A DNA stretch of 64,000 nucleotides from Entoloma clypeatum (Eukaryota > Basidiomycota > Agaricomycetes > Agaricales > Entolomataceae), in the NCBI GenBank assembly GCA_963565915.1, contig OY751485.1, positions 4,960,001-5,024,000 of the forward strand, written 5' to 3'. Shown piece by piece: positions 22,907-33,900 of the stretch (within the stretch, counting starts at the first letter, position 1; every line of letters begins with the position of its first letter). Under the pieces are notes generated by a model. It had not been told where the DNA came from. It saw only the letters and a list, made by a program, of their open reading frames with translations, and searched no databases. Position numbers and translations under genes: made by a program.

Positions 22907-23068
22907 TGTTACGGACTCTACGGTATGAGGACCACGTCATATCTTTTACTTATCGGTCTGACTCGGCGCCCTCTTACGAACTTACTATGTCTAATGTCTA
23001 CTTTTGCAACCTTCAATTCCCAGTCTGACTCATTACATTACTTCGTCATCCCCTTTAGTATACTTCGA
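22907..23068 (+). repeat. Truncated gypsy A-type LTR
   Basis: TGTTACGGACTC... runs 162 bp and is nearly identical to the start of the 3' LTR of gypsy A copy 2 (43959 onward). It breaks off after TATACTTCG. It joins truncated copia 1 on its left and exons of an unknown gene on its right. Confidence 0.75.
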
Positions 23069-23400
23069 CGGCGTCATCATTTCTGATACTGCCTTCAGTT
23101 GGCGTATCATCGTGAAGCAACCAGGATGCTTCATGTGTGTTCTTAACGCTTTTTGCAGTCATGGTATTTGACACAAATATCATCATTCACTGACTGATAT
23201 TCCCCCCCAGGATTGAACCTGAAGAAGAAGACAAAGCCATTCAGATGATGGGCGGTGAAAACCACGATCCTGTTCTTCTCGCCCAGTCCGATATCAGCAA
23301 AAATATTCAACAGTGGTACTTCCAACGCCGGTAAGTTATACGACGTGTCTTACTGGAGGGCTGATTGTTGATCTGTTGTTCCAGTGATAGCAATGCGTGA
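23069..23400 (+). pseudogene. Last exons of an unrecognised host gene, 5' part missing
   Basis: Model: exon to 23134, intron 23135-23210, exon 23211-23330, intron 23331-23384, exon 23385-23400 with TGA. Both introns have GT-AG ends, and CTGAC or CTGAT branch-like motifs precede the acceptors. The frame reads DGVIISDTAFSWRIIVKQPG, then EEEDKAIQMMGGENHDPV, and ends IQQWYFQRRDSNA. I do not recognise the family. The gene begins exactly at the LTR fragment breakpoint, so it was cut by the retroelement rearrangement; whether the remnant is expressed cannot be told. Confidence 0.5.
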
Positions 23401-23687
23401 TTTCGTGAACTTGTCAAGGTGAAGGCCTAGAGCACATGCGCTGAATCGAGAATGTCGCGCTGAGAATTCCTGGAATTAGCTTGGATTCCTTGTAGTAACT
23501 GCCTGTCATACGCTGCTATCAAATTACACTCTTAGATTGCTTACCCCCTTCGTGAGCGTGGGCGTTGTGTGGCTTCCCTCTCTCAGGGGGGCGAACAGTG
23601 AACTAGTGCTCCGCATTGATGAAATCTCAGTAATGTACATCATCGATTTCCTTACAGCGAGATAAACCCCCACGTTCCTACTAGTAA

Positions 23688-25218
23688 TTAGTACTCGTCG
23701 TAGTCACCGTAATACCCCCTCGCGATGATCTCCATGATCTCCTCGACGCCCAATTCCCTCCTTGTCGGCGGCGTGGTCTTCTTGGGTGGAGTCGCAGTGC
23801 CCGTGGTCTTTCCCTGAGGGGGCTGCTGGTGAGAAGAGGACTTCTGCTGCTGAGAGCCGAAGTTCGCGTCGAGGTTGCCCAGCCCGTATTCACCCATCGC
23901 CTGCGTCCTCATCTTGCGTGCAGCCGCGAGATCAGCCTCCGCCTTCTTGTACTCTGTCTGTGCCTTGTTGTAATTGGTGTGAGAAGCGGAGAGATCCAGT
24001 TGTCCACGTTCAGCGTCGCTGAGTTTCTTTGGCTTAGCGTTGTTGGGATGGAACTTGCCATTGGGGCTATGAGAGTTGGGTTTGGCGGAGTTGTTGGAGG
24101 TGTTGGGTTTTCCCTGCGTGTTGGTGGGGGAAGGAGTGGCAGGGGAGGTGCCTGTGGGGGTGGGCCCACGGGCGAATAGCTCGTCTTCCTCGTCAAAGAA
24201 ACCACGCGCTGCGAAGGACTCGAGCATCTCCTCGACATCCAACGACCTCCTCTTTGGCTTCTGGTGGGTAGCACCCAGATTGGCGTCAAGGCCTCCGAGA
24301 CCAAAGTCACCCATCGCTTGGGTCCTCATCTTGCGTGCAGCTGCGAGATCTGCATCTGCCTTCTTGAACTCGGTCTGTGCCTTGCTATAATCGGTGCGGG
24401 AAGTGGAGAGATCCAGTTGTCCACGTTCGGCGTCGCTAAGTTTCTTTGGCTTAGTGTTATTGGGATGGGGCTTGCCATTGGGGTTGTGAGAGTTGGGTTT
24501 GTTGGAGTTGTTGGGTTTGCCCTGGGTGTTGGTCGAGGAAGGGGCTGCAGCTGTGGTGGTGGGAGCGGTGGCGGTGGGCGCACGAGCGAAGCGGTCACCC
24601 TCCTCGTCAAAGAAACCGCGCGCTGCGAGGGACTCGAGGATCTCCTCCATGTCTAAGGAGCGCCTCTTGGGAGTGGCGGGGTGCAAGGGGGCATGAGGGG
24701 CATTACTTGGCTTTTGGCTCGTAGCACCTAGGTTAGAATCAAGATTCCCGAGTCCGAAGTCGCCCATCGCCTGGGTCTTCATCTTGCGGGCAGCTGCGAG
24801 GTCGGCCTCAGCGTGCTTGAACTCGGTCTGTGCCTTGCTGTAGTCGGTGCGAGACGTTGAGAGGTCTAGTTGGGTCTTCTCAGCAGCGGTGAGCTTCTTG
24901 ACCGGCTTAGGGTTCTTCGACTTGGGGGTCGTTGGCTTGGGAGCGGCGGCAGCATGTGGGTTAGATTGAGGGTTGGTAGTGGTCCCCTGGGAGTTGGGGA
25001 TTTCCCGAGAGATGAGCTCGCCGTCGTCATCGTAGAAAAGGCTGCGAAGTTGAAGGAGATCTTCCTCGTTGCGTGCAGCAAGATCATGGTCATATCCCAA
25101 CGTAGGGTAGCTATATTCAAATGAGCGATTGAAGAGGAATGTGTCAAGGTGCAACTCACGCAACGGAGGAGCTGGCAAGAGCGGCAGCAGAAACGGCAAC
25201 GACAGTGGAGAAACGCAT
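23688..25218 (-). CDS. Secreted repeat protein with dibasic processing sites (KEP-like), 493 residues
   Basis: Model complement(join(23688..25110,25160..25218)). Exon 1 encodes a signal peptide (MRFSTVVAVSAAALASSSVA). A 49-nt GT-AG intron interrupts codon 20; without splicing the signal frame hits TGA at once. After an acidic N-terminal block (NEEDLLQLRSLFYDDDGE, about 34-51) three repeats follow. Each begins with KK (91-92, 242-243, 381-382) and a helical unit (AExxQLDLS, Y(S/N)KAQTE, ADLAAARKM(K/R)TQAMG, GLGxLDxN). Then comes KRR or RR (168-170, 306-308, 470-471) and an acidic peptide (SLDMEEILESLAARGFFDEE in repeat 1). Pro/Asn/Thr-rich linkers separate units. The protein ends ARGYYGDYDEY. 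Alternating repeats bounded by KR/RR in a secreted protein fit Kex2-processed precursors such as fungal KEPs. No cysteines, so it is not a hydrophobin. Function unknown. A decayed paralogue lies upstream (26209-27387). Confidence 0.75.
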
Positions 25219-26208
25219 TTTTATGTTCGGGTTCTATAGATCATCATATGCATCAGCCTCGGCTTGGAGAGGAGTGAGACTGAAGACCCAACAACGTACC
25301 AAGAAGGAAAGTGAGTTTGGGAAAGATATTTGTGGATTGAGGGCTCTGCCTTTCGAAGACGAAGATGGATGACTCGTAGACCAGCTAAGAAGTGCAGAAA
25401 CTCACTTCACAGATCCCACCTTTATATCAGCCCATGGTATGGTGTGGGCAGTGTGTGGCACTGATAATGCATCGATAATGATGGTCGCTCATCTCATCAA
25501 TGGTTTGGCACAGCCCTTCGGATTTATGCATTACTTACCTCTGGTAGGGACGCAATCAAGTCGACAACCTGGGAGAAAAATAGTAGGAATGGTACCCAGA
25601 TCCAGTAGTCCTGGAATGAAAGAATAAGACGCGATTCATTACACATTTATTTGCAAAATTGAGACGGGACTGTTCGGTCGATGTTTGGATTGTGGCAGAA
25701 GGCGATCATCGCTTCCTAGCACTGCCAGTGGCTCTTGGAGCAGTTATCATCAAAATATGATCTGTTCCCATTCAAGTTTCAAGGATCAGAGTACTTCAAG
25801 CTTCAAGGTTTGGCTGTGTCTGGTGCGATGATCGATTGATCGATTATTATCGACAGACATGGTTCGCAATTCATGGCGAGCTCAGTGGTGAGGACTTGCA
25901 AAAAATTTGGTGAGAGATTCACCTATGTCGAAACCGAGGTTGAGGTTGGAAGTTGTAACATTGGATCGGAATCTACGATGGTGCACTCATCTTGAAGTCC
26001 ATCCCATGGTAGTACGAGATGCAAAACTAGCATAGAAGCCCCAGATGCATATGTGGGAGGGACTTGGACCAGATAGAGGGTTGACTGTGAATAAATCCAT
26101 ATGCTTATTACACCTAGGAACCGATCCTCACTCGAAATTCATCTTTACAATCACATCCAGTAACACCATTTTACAAACCCACGACGGCCCACACAGTTTC
26201 CTCCAAGA
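25219..26208. other. Intergenic between the repeat-protein gene and its decayed paralogue
   Basis: Contains the presumed promoter of the repeat-protein gene. No further ORF, RNA or repeat was recognised. Confidence 0.4.
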
Positions 26209-27387
26209 TCAGTACTCATCGTAGTCGCCATAATATCCCCTCGCAACGATCTCCCCAATACTCAAGTCCCTCCTCATCTTATGAATGAATGTAGCTGCAT
26301 TGGGGCAGTCGGTCTGACTATATTGAGCCGCCCTCATGTTCTGTGCATAGCCTGTTGGCGGTTGAGCTCGTCCTGTCCCTTTTCGTACAGCGCCTCGATG
26401 TTCTGTTCGTTTCGCACAATCATGCCCTGCGCACGAACAAAGAGCTCGTCCTGCCCAAGGAAATCAAGGGCATCAAGGGACTCCAAGATCTCTCTCGATA
26501 TTTAACGACTGTTGGTTAAGTGTGGCACGTCGTTTAGCGGTGTGGGCTGGCTTCTGGCTCGTCGCGGCCAGATTGGCATCAAGGTTTCCCAGCCCAAAGT
26601 CACCCATCGCCTGAGTCCTCGACTTGCGCGCCGCTGCGAGGTCCACCTCTGCATGCTTGACCTCAGTCTGTGCGCGAAGTGGAGAGATCTAGCTGTCCAC
26701 GTTCGGCGTCGCTGAGTTTCTTGGGCCTCGCGATATGAGATTGAGATTTTCCGTTGGCGTTGTCAGACTTTGATTGGGCGAGTTGTGGGAATTGGCCTTG
26801 GCCTGGGCGTTGGTCGGGAAGGGGCAGTGAGGGCACGGACAAAGAGGTCATCAAGGCAACCATGTGCTGCGAGGGACTCGAGGTCTCCATCATGCCCAAG
26901 GATTGTCCCTTGGGCTGCTGGCTCGTACCACTTCATCACTTGGGTCCTCATCTTGCGGGCAGCGGCGAGATCAGCCTCTGCATGCTTGAACTCAGCATGT
27001 GCGAGAGGCGGAGAGGTCCATTTGAGTCTTCTCCGCGGCGATGGGCTTCTTAGTCACCTGAAGGTTCTTGCCCTTTGGGAGGGGGAGCGGTAGGCGTATG
27101 AGGAGACTTGGGGTTGGTGGCAGTATGTTGCGCGAGTCGGGAGACATTTCCACTCGTGCCTTCTCACGAGACGTTGCGGAATGGGGAGTAGATTGACGAT
27201 TAGATGTGGTACCTTGCGAGTCGCAGGACCTCGTCGTTGCGCGCAGCAAGGCCAAGATCGTATCGGGAGGCTGGAGAGCTGAAATCCCGTCAGCTTTTGA
27301 AGGAAAAAATATCAGTAGCGCAACATACGCAACGGCGGAACTGGCAAGAGCGGCGGCGGAAACAGATGCTTCAGTAGAGAAATGCAT
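26209..27387 (-). pseudogene. Decayed tandem paralogue of the secreted repeat protein
   Basis: It starts at ATG 27387 with MHFSTEASVSAAALASSAVA, nearly the same signal peptide, followed by a GT donor at the same place. Downstream, fragments recur in the same order: LAARN, SQGTTSN, a KKPIAAEKTQMDLSASRT block near 27030, KKLSDAERGQLDLSTSRTD near 26700, and the terminal YYGDYDEY before TGA at 26209-26211. Frameshifts, internal stops and missing segments prevent a continuous reading. Same orientation as the intact copy, about 1 kb away, so this is a tandem duplication in which one member died. Confidence 0.75.
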
Positions 27388-28290
27388 ATCGTTTTCACGA
27401 GTCTTCAAATTAAGGCATCGTCAGTATTGGAGAGGACCGATAGCAACTAGCGCATCAACGCATCAGAAAGAAAAGTAGTTCGATAGAAGAAAGGCTCTGC
27501 CTTGTGAAGATGGATGCTTGTAGACAGCCAAGGAGTGAAGAGGCTCGATACATAGATCCTGTCTGTTCTGTAGCGTCACTTGCGGTGCCCACATCAACGT
27601 GGAAGATTAGAACGAACTGGTATAGCCCTTGCACTGCCTGGGGGACCAAGACTAACCAGGACCGAATCTGAGATTCTGAGGTGGTGAGGGAATGAGGATA
27701 TGACAGCAACCTGTACGAAGAATAGTTGTTACATGCCACCGACAACATGGTGAAGGGCCTGCTCGAGATTAAGAAGTACTGGGTTTGACCGATTTCTAGT
27801 ATCACCCACCAGGGAGTGCCGGTCGCCGCAAAACATGAAAGATGAATCGATGACCCCTGATGAGCTAGCTGTGTCTGAGGCAATGCTAGATAGAGAAACA
27901 GATAGATAGATCGCAATCAGGAGCGGCAGCAAGCACCAAATCCCTGACATTGAGAACTGGCGTATGTGATCACTCCTGGGGTAGCATCGGCCTAAAACAC
28001 GACATCCAAGACCTCAATCAATCCGCCCTCCAAAGAGAAGGGAGTGCAGAACCTGGCCGTGAATCTCATAGAAGTCGAGTTTTGTATGATGAGGCCAACA
28101 TATCATGAACACATGGCGTGCTGGTCCGGAGCAAGATGTCTGTCCCGAGTACTATGAAGCTTCACTGCCTAAGTGATCAAACAAAACACGTCAGCTCTCC
28201 TTCCATTCAGAGGCGAGGAGATGATAAAAATGGCGCAGCGACCGAAGATAAAATGCATTGATAGACTCCAAGCAAATTAAAGGACAAGAA
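27388..28290. other. Intergenic, nothing recognised
   Basis: About 900 bp between the pseudogene start and the RPP1 stop. ORFs here are short and resemble nothing known to me. Confidence 0.4.
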
Positions 28291-29668
28291 TCACGGGCGC
28301 TGCTTCCCACTATTATTCTTCTTTCGTTTCTTTTTCTGCGGGATAGTCGATTGAGGTAGTGCGGGTGTCCCATTCGCAGCTCCACTCTCCCCCTCGCCAT
28401 CCCTGGGTCGTTTCTTCGGGGCAGGATGAGGCATAGCGTTTTCAGACACGGTCGCATTGTCCATCAACTCGGGCGGTGCTGATGGGAGTTGAGAGGTTTC
28501 TGTCATTGTTTCCGAAGGCACACTTGGTCCTTCCTGTGGCTGAGAGCCCTCCGGAATAACCAGCTTCGGCTCGGAGAAAACGGCTCGGTACGTTTGTCGA
28601 GTTTCTGTCAAGACGGAGTTCATATCGTACTGCAGGCAGCCATAGGCTACTCACGAGCTCGGAGAACCAAGGACTTCGGCGTCTTTGTCAAGGAAGCATG
28701 CGCCGCGTCTTGCGCAAGGCCCAGTATGCTGATCCTGTTTCAAACGCTTAACGCTCAGGTGGATGGGATACGAGAAGAACGACGACGCACAGATTCGCAA
28801 CGTCATGCGGCGCTCGCAGGTCCCCCTCGGCGACGACCCCACCGCTAACAATCAAACTCTTCCCCTTCGTGACGCGTGTCAACTCCCTCGCAGCAGCCCA
28901 CCAATTCCGTTTTGCGCCGGCACCATTCTCGGCCCCGCCAGCGTTTGATAGGAGCGAATCGTTCTCGCCTCCCAAAGCCCCAACGTAGCCGATTTCAAAC
29001 ACGGCCCCATTCTTGATTGCGGTCCGTATTAGGGTGTGTTTCAGGTAAAAGGACAGTCGGGGCAGCGTCAAGGGTAAAGAGATGATATGCGCAGTGAGAG
29101 GTGAGGGCATACTGTGTGTTAAGCAGGCAAGGGAAAATGTGGCTTGCGTGAGTGGGATGAGGCCGATTAGGTCGTAGCTGGGGAAGAGTGCAGCGTTGGC
29201 GTTCGTCTTGTGAGAATAGCATCAGAAGTGTTGGATCGTTTACATGAGCTCGCGAGGAAATAGACTAACCAAACCGAAGCCTTTCTCGCTAGCTTCATCG
29301 AGGATGATGCTCAAGCGTTTCAAGTACACAATTCCAGTTCGTTTCCGGAGCTGGCCCACGAGGCTTTCAACGGTATTGACATGGGTCTTAGGGTCCACTT
29401 TCTTGTGCACCAGCTGATTGAACGCAATAGCGGTATATCCTACTTCAGAATCACCTGTCAACAAAGAACTTGACTTGGAAGGAGAAAAGGGTCGAAACTC
29501 ACAACGAACGAGTAGATCGACACGGGCTTCAAGCGCATTTATCTGAGCAGGGGTGAATGCTGCTGCTGGCGCATAGATCGCGGGGTTTTTTCCCTTCCCT
29601 TTCTTCGAAGTTGCTGGTCCCGTCGGTTGGTAGAGGTTGGGGATCGGGACGTTGAGGTCGAAGAACAT
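28291..29668 (-). CDS. RPP1: RNase P/MRP protein subunit p30 (Rpp1)
   Basis: Model complement(join(28291..28604,28655..28734,28791..29206,29270..29454,29503..29668)): 386 residues, phases consistent, introns 48-63 nt, all GT-AG. Rpp30/Rpp1 is a nuclear core protein of RNase P and RNase MRP, needed for tRNA 5' maturation and rRNA processing. Family hallmarks in order: MFFDLNVP at the N-terminus, GYTAIAFNQ, YLKRLSIILDE, SYDLIGLIP, IISLPL, RLSFYLKHTLIRTAI, VFEIGY, GKSLIVSGG, LRAPHDVANL and SILGLAQDAAHASLTKTP. These form the PHP-like TIM barrel. The last ~100 residues are a low-complexity tail with basic clusters (PKKRPRDGE, QKKKRKKN) that look like nuclear localisation signals. The start at 29668 is chosen because MFFDLNVP is the conserved N-terminus. 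Confidence 0.93.
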
Positions 29669-29934
29669 TTGAGGGATGTGACATGTCACAAGCAAGTCAC
29701 GGGATTCATCACGCCATCAACGTTGCATCAACGTTAACGTTTGTTGCATATGTGGATGGAGACTACATAGTTGCTACAGATAATACGAGATGAGAATAAT
29801 GCATTGTCCGTAGGATAAGTAAAAGTAATGCAATGTGGACAATAAGCATTTCAGAGCATCCAATATGTCTGAAGGGGTAGAAGAGTGAGTATGTACTACT
29901 TATCATGAAAGAAAGCAAAGGATAATATGCAGAT
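29669..29934. other. Intergenic, upstream of RPP1
   Basis: Short AT-rich region, presumably the RPP1 promoter; no motif recognised with confidence. Confidence 0.4.
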
Positions 29935-30304
29935 GGATGTAAGGAGATTGTGATCGACCAGGACCACCAATCATCGCACCGAAGAGCCTCTGCTCAGCCG
30001 GTGGAAACCCTCGCCACTTCTTAGTGAGCTCTGGATAGTGGCGGGTGAGGAGATAATTGATGAATGCTCCGAGAGTTGTGCCAAGGCCAATACCGATGAA
30101 CATAAGACCGTCTTGAGGGATGGTGAGGCCTCTTTTGACAACGTAAATGATAGGAAAGGCTTCAAAGACTACCGGACGGCGTGCCAGTGAGGCGAAGATA
30201 CTCGTCAAAAGTCAAGGATGTACTCACGGCAGTAGAGGATGCCATAGACGAGAGAAAGGTATATTGTGATGAGAACCAGAACTGGCTCCATGAAGAGCAT
30301 CTGG

Positions 30305-30611
30305 TGTTGAAACTTTTCCATCACATAGATTAGATTAGATTAGATTATATCACGTGACCTTAGACATCTTCGATTACATACTTGTTTGGTTGGTACAAAC
30401 AGTAGTACGGTATATAAGACCAGGAAACTGTCAATATCAACAAGTTGTCTCTTGACTCTTAACCAGCTCCATCGCTCTTACCAGCCTCAACCGCTCTCAC
30501 CAGCCTCACCCTTCCCAACCATGTAAGTGACTAGAACGGTAGAGTAGATACTTCCGCTGTAGCTGTGTTGCTCAGCACATCTGTGGCTAGCGCCCAGGTG
30601 GAACTTCAACA
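30305..30611 (+). repeat. Copia 2 5' LTR
   Basis: Contains a (TTAGA)n stretch, a CACGTG E-box near 30351, a TATATAAG box near 30411 and TGTTG/CAACA ends. Confidence 0.92.
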
Positions 30612-30972
30612 GGTTATGGGCCCCGGATAGCAGAGGGACTTGGGAACGCTGGCAACAGCGAGTACCTGCCCACTCTACCCTGGTTGGCAAAGAACCGATC
30701 GAAAGATCTAGGTTCTGAGTCTTACTTCTTCACACATGAACCTGGGAATGTCATTACGACAAGTACCTGTCATGAAGCGTCCCTAAGGGGATTGACCTAG
30801 TACACATCATGTGGAAACGTTGATCGTACCTCATACACTTCTGACAAAAAGGGTCTTTCCCACAAACCACTATTCCTGAAGGGAATATGTTATGAGGAAT
30901 CATTTATTTGTTTTCTCTAAATCAAAAAAGAACATCACTGATTGGGAAAACTCCTTTTAGATTCATTAAAAA

Positions 30973-33900
30973 ATGTCTACCTCTCGCTCCGCCCTCGACT
31001 CCATCGCCATCTTCGACGGCATCGACTACCAGAGTTGGGCTGAAAAAATGAAGTCGTACCTTCTCCATCAAGGAGTCTGGCGCCTCGTATCCAGCGACAT
31101 CGAGCGCCCCGACATCAAGGACTTTACGGTCACGGTTTCCACCCCTGCCTCCGCCACCTCGACATCTGCGACTCAACCTCTGGTGGTCACTATCACCGTC
31201 GACCAACCCGCCTTTGCCAAAGAAAAGAAGGCCTGGATTAGAGACGACGACATGGCTCTGGGTTCAATCCGTCTCAAGGTCTCCGAAGCCATCAGGAGAC
31301 ACATCAAGGACGCCAAAACCTCGAAGGAAGCTTGGACGTTGTTGAAAGATGCGTATTCGAAGGTCTCCCCCGCCACCATTTTCGGCAACTTCAAGGCCGC
31401 TGCCTCCTTCAAGCTCTCGGGTCGCGACCCCGTACCAGAAATTGAGCGCCTCGGATCACTCTTTGCTCGCCTCAGCGACGCGAAGTTCATCGTGCCTGAT
31501 CTGATGCAGGCTATGATCCTGGCAAGCGCCATTCCTGACGCTTGGTCGTCACTCTCCACCGCCCTCTTCCAGGTCTACGACACCGATGACTTCACATGGC
31601 AGGCTGTCGCCGACAGCATCATTTCGGAGTACAGGCACAAGTATGCGATTGGGTCTACTCGGGCGTCCAACGAGCAGGCCCAGAAAATCTCCGGGACCAA
31701 GCGAAAGGGGCAAGACCCCAAATGGGAAAAGCAGACAGTGCCGAGTACCTCGCGAAACAACACTGACGAGCAGACTAACTCGACCGACCTGAGTACCACT
31801 TCTGAAAAGAAGAAGGGAAAGGGACGCTGGCGCAATCAGAAGAAACGCGCCAACAACGGGGACAACGAGTCCGACTGCGCCGAGGAGATGGTCGAATTCA
31901 TTGCACCGGCCATTGAGCAGCCCCCTCATTATCCTGCTCCCTGTCCCCTTCCTCCTCGTCAACATGCCCCTTGCCCTCTCCCTCCTCGTCATGCACCTGC
32001 CTTCACCACTGTAACGGGCCGCGGGAAAACTACGAGTACCGCGCAGCCTGAGTCGGAAAAAATGCAGTCGCTCCTGCAACGCATGAACCCGCCTCCTTCT
32101 CAGTATACCGGGCTTCCCTCTGGAAAGCCGTCTGTGTGGAAAAAGAACGAGAGGGTGCGAAGACTCGCCCGAGAAATTGGTGCTCAACCCTCTGGGTCAA
32201 ACCTCCGTATCTTAGATACCATCATCCCTGACATCGACGAAAGGCCGGCTAAACAGCGTCACGTAGCCCCGTCGATAGAAGAATGGCTGAAAATGATGGA
32301 CATCGACCAGGAACGAATGGGGCCGGATGTGTTTGAGGATGAGATAGAACTTGACGGTTCGTCAAAACCCTTTCTTAAACCTTACCAATTGCGGAAAGCT
32401 AATAATACCTCTCAACAGACGTATAATATAATAGCCAGTACCAGTACAGAATGCGTAGATCACTTTAGCAGTGATTTACATAAAAAATATATCAAACATT
32501 TTGCTTCTTGTACACATTGTAAGGATATAATAGCGAGTACCAGTACAGAATGCGTAGATCACTTTAGCAGTGATTTACATAAAAAATATATTAAACATTT
32601 TACTTCTTGTACACATTGTAAGGAAAAAGAACGCACACAATGGATATTAGATTCCGGCGCCTCTTTACACTTCACCTATGAGTTTAAGGACTTTGCATAT
32701 TACAGACCTCTCACGGTCAAACGATTCGTCCAAACTGCAGCTAAAGGGAAGAAACTGGAAATTCTCGGAGTTGGGGCCATTCCAGTACGGCACACCCTAA
32801 ATGGGGAAGTTAAAACCCATCTTCTCAGACCGGTGTTCTACATCCTGGACATGGACACACGCCTTTTGTCCCTAGGCGTCTTCCTTAACCATGGTTACAA
32901 AGTAGATGGGACTTGTGGAGAAATCAACATCTCCAAAGGGCTGAGCAAAATCCAGTTTTTGCCCCACATCCTTGGTCAAACCATTTACTGGTTAGACACT
33001 GAAATACGCTACGACCAGATCCATGCGATCTCAAGCGAAATCACTGTCGAAACATGGCACAAGCGCCTTGGTCACCCAAATGATCAAGCACTCCGAAAGA
33101 TTCCCACCAGTACCAAAGGGGTACCTGAGACACTAGTACATGAGAAATCACAGGAAAGTTGCACAGGTTGCCTCAAAGGGAAAATGCCGAATCAGTCATA
33201 TCCCAATTCGATGACAAGGGCAACAAAAACCTTTGATCTGATCCATTCCGATCTCAAACAGATATCCACGGCATCATACCACAAATATAAATATTTCCTT
33301 ACGTTTTTGGACGACTTTTCATCCCACATCTGGGTCGTCTTGCTTAGGAAGAAGTCAGATGCCGTCACGGCACTACGACAATTCCTTGCAATGATCCAGA
33401 ATCAATTCGCCGCCACCCCTAAGAAATGGCGAGTTGATGGAGGTGGAGAGTTTAACGAATACAAGGATGTACTTGCCGATCATGGAGTTCTGATCGACGT
33501 CACGCTCCCGTATCAGCACCAGCCGAACGGTAGAGCAGAACGGATAAATCGAACCCTGTGGGAGAAATCTCAGGCCTTGCGCTTCAACGCGTGCTTACCC
33601 CCTATGTGGTGGGAATTCTGTTTGGGACATGCAGCGTTTCTCTACAACAGAACCCCCATGCAGCGTCTCGAATGGAATACCCCTTACTACAGGGTGACCA
33701 ATGAGATCCCCGATATGTCAAGCATCAGAGTCTTTGGATGTCAGGCATATGTGTATATCCCAAAGGAAAAACGTAGAAATTCCCTGGAGTCTAGATCTCG
33801 ATTGATGATTTATCTCGGATTGAAGCCAGGGGTCAAAGGATACCGTTTCATGGATCCTGAGACTAATACAATTTTCATGGGTGGGAAAGCTATCTTTGAT

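Noticed and set aside
28442..28654. Alternative last exon of RPP1 using the acceptor near 28630
   Set aside because: It would be in phase but replaces the basic, NLS-containing tail with unconvincing sequence. The acceptor at 28605 keeps the tail and the phase.
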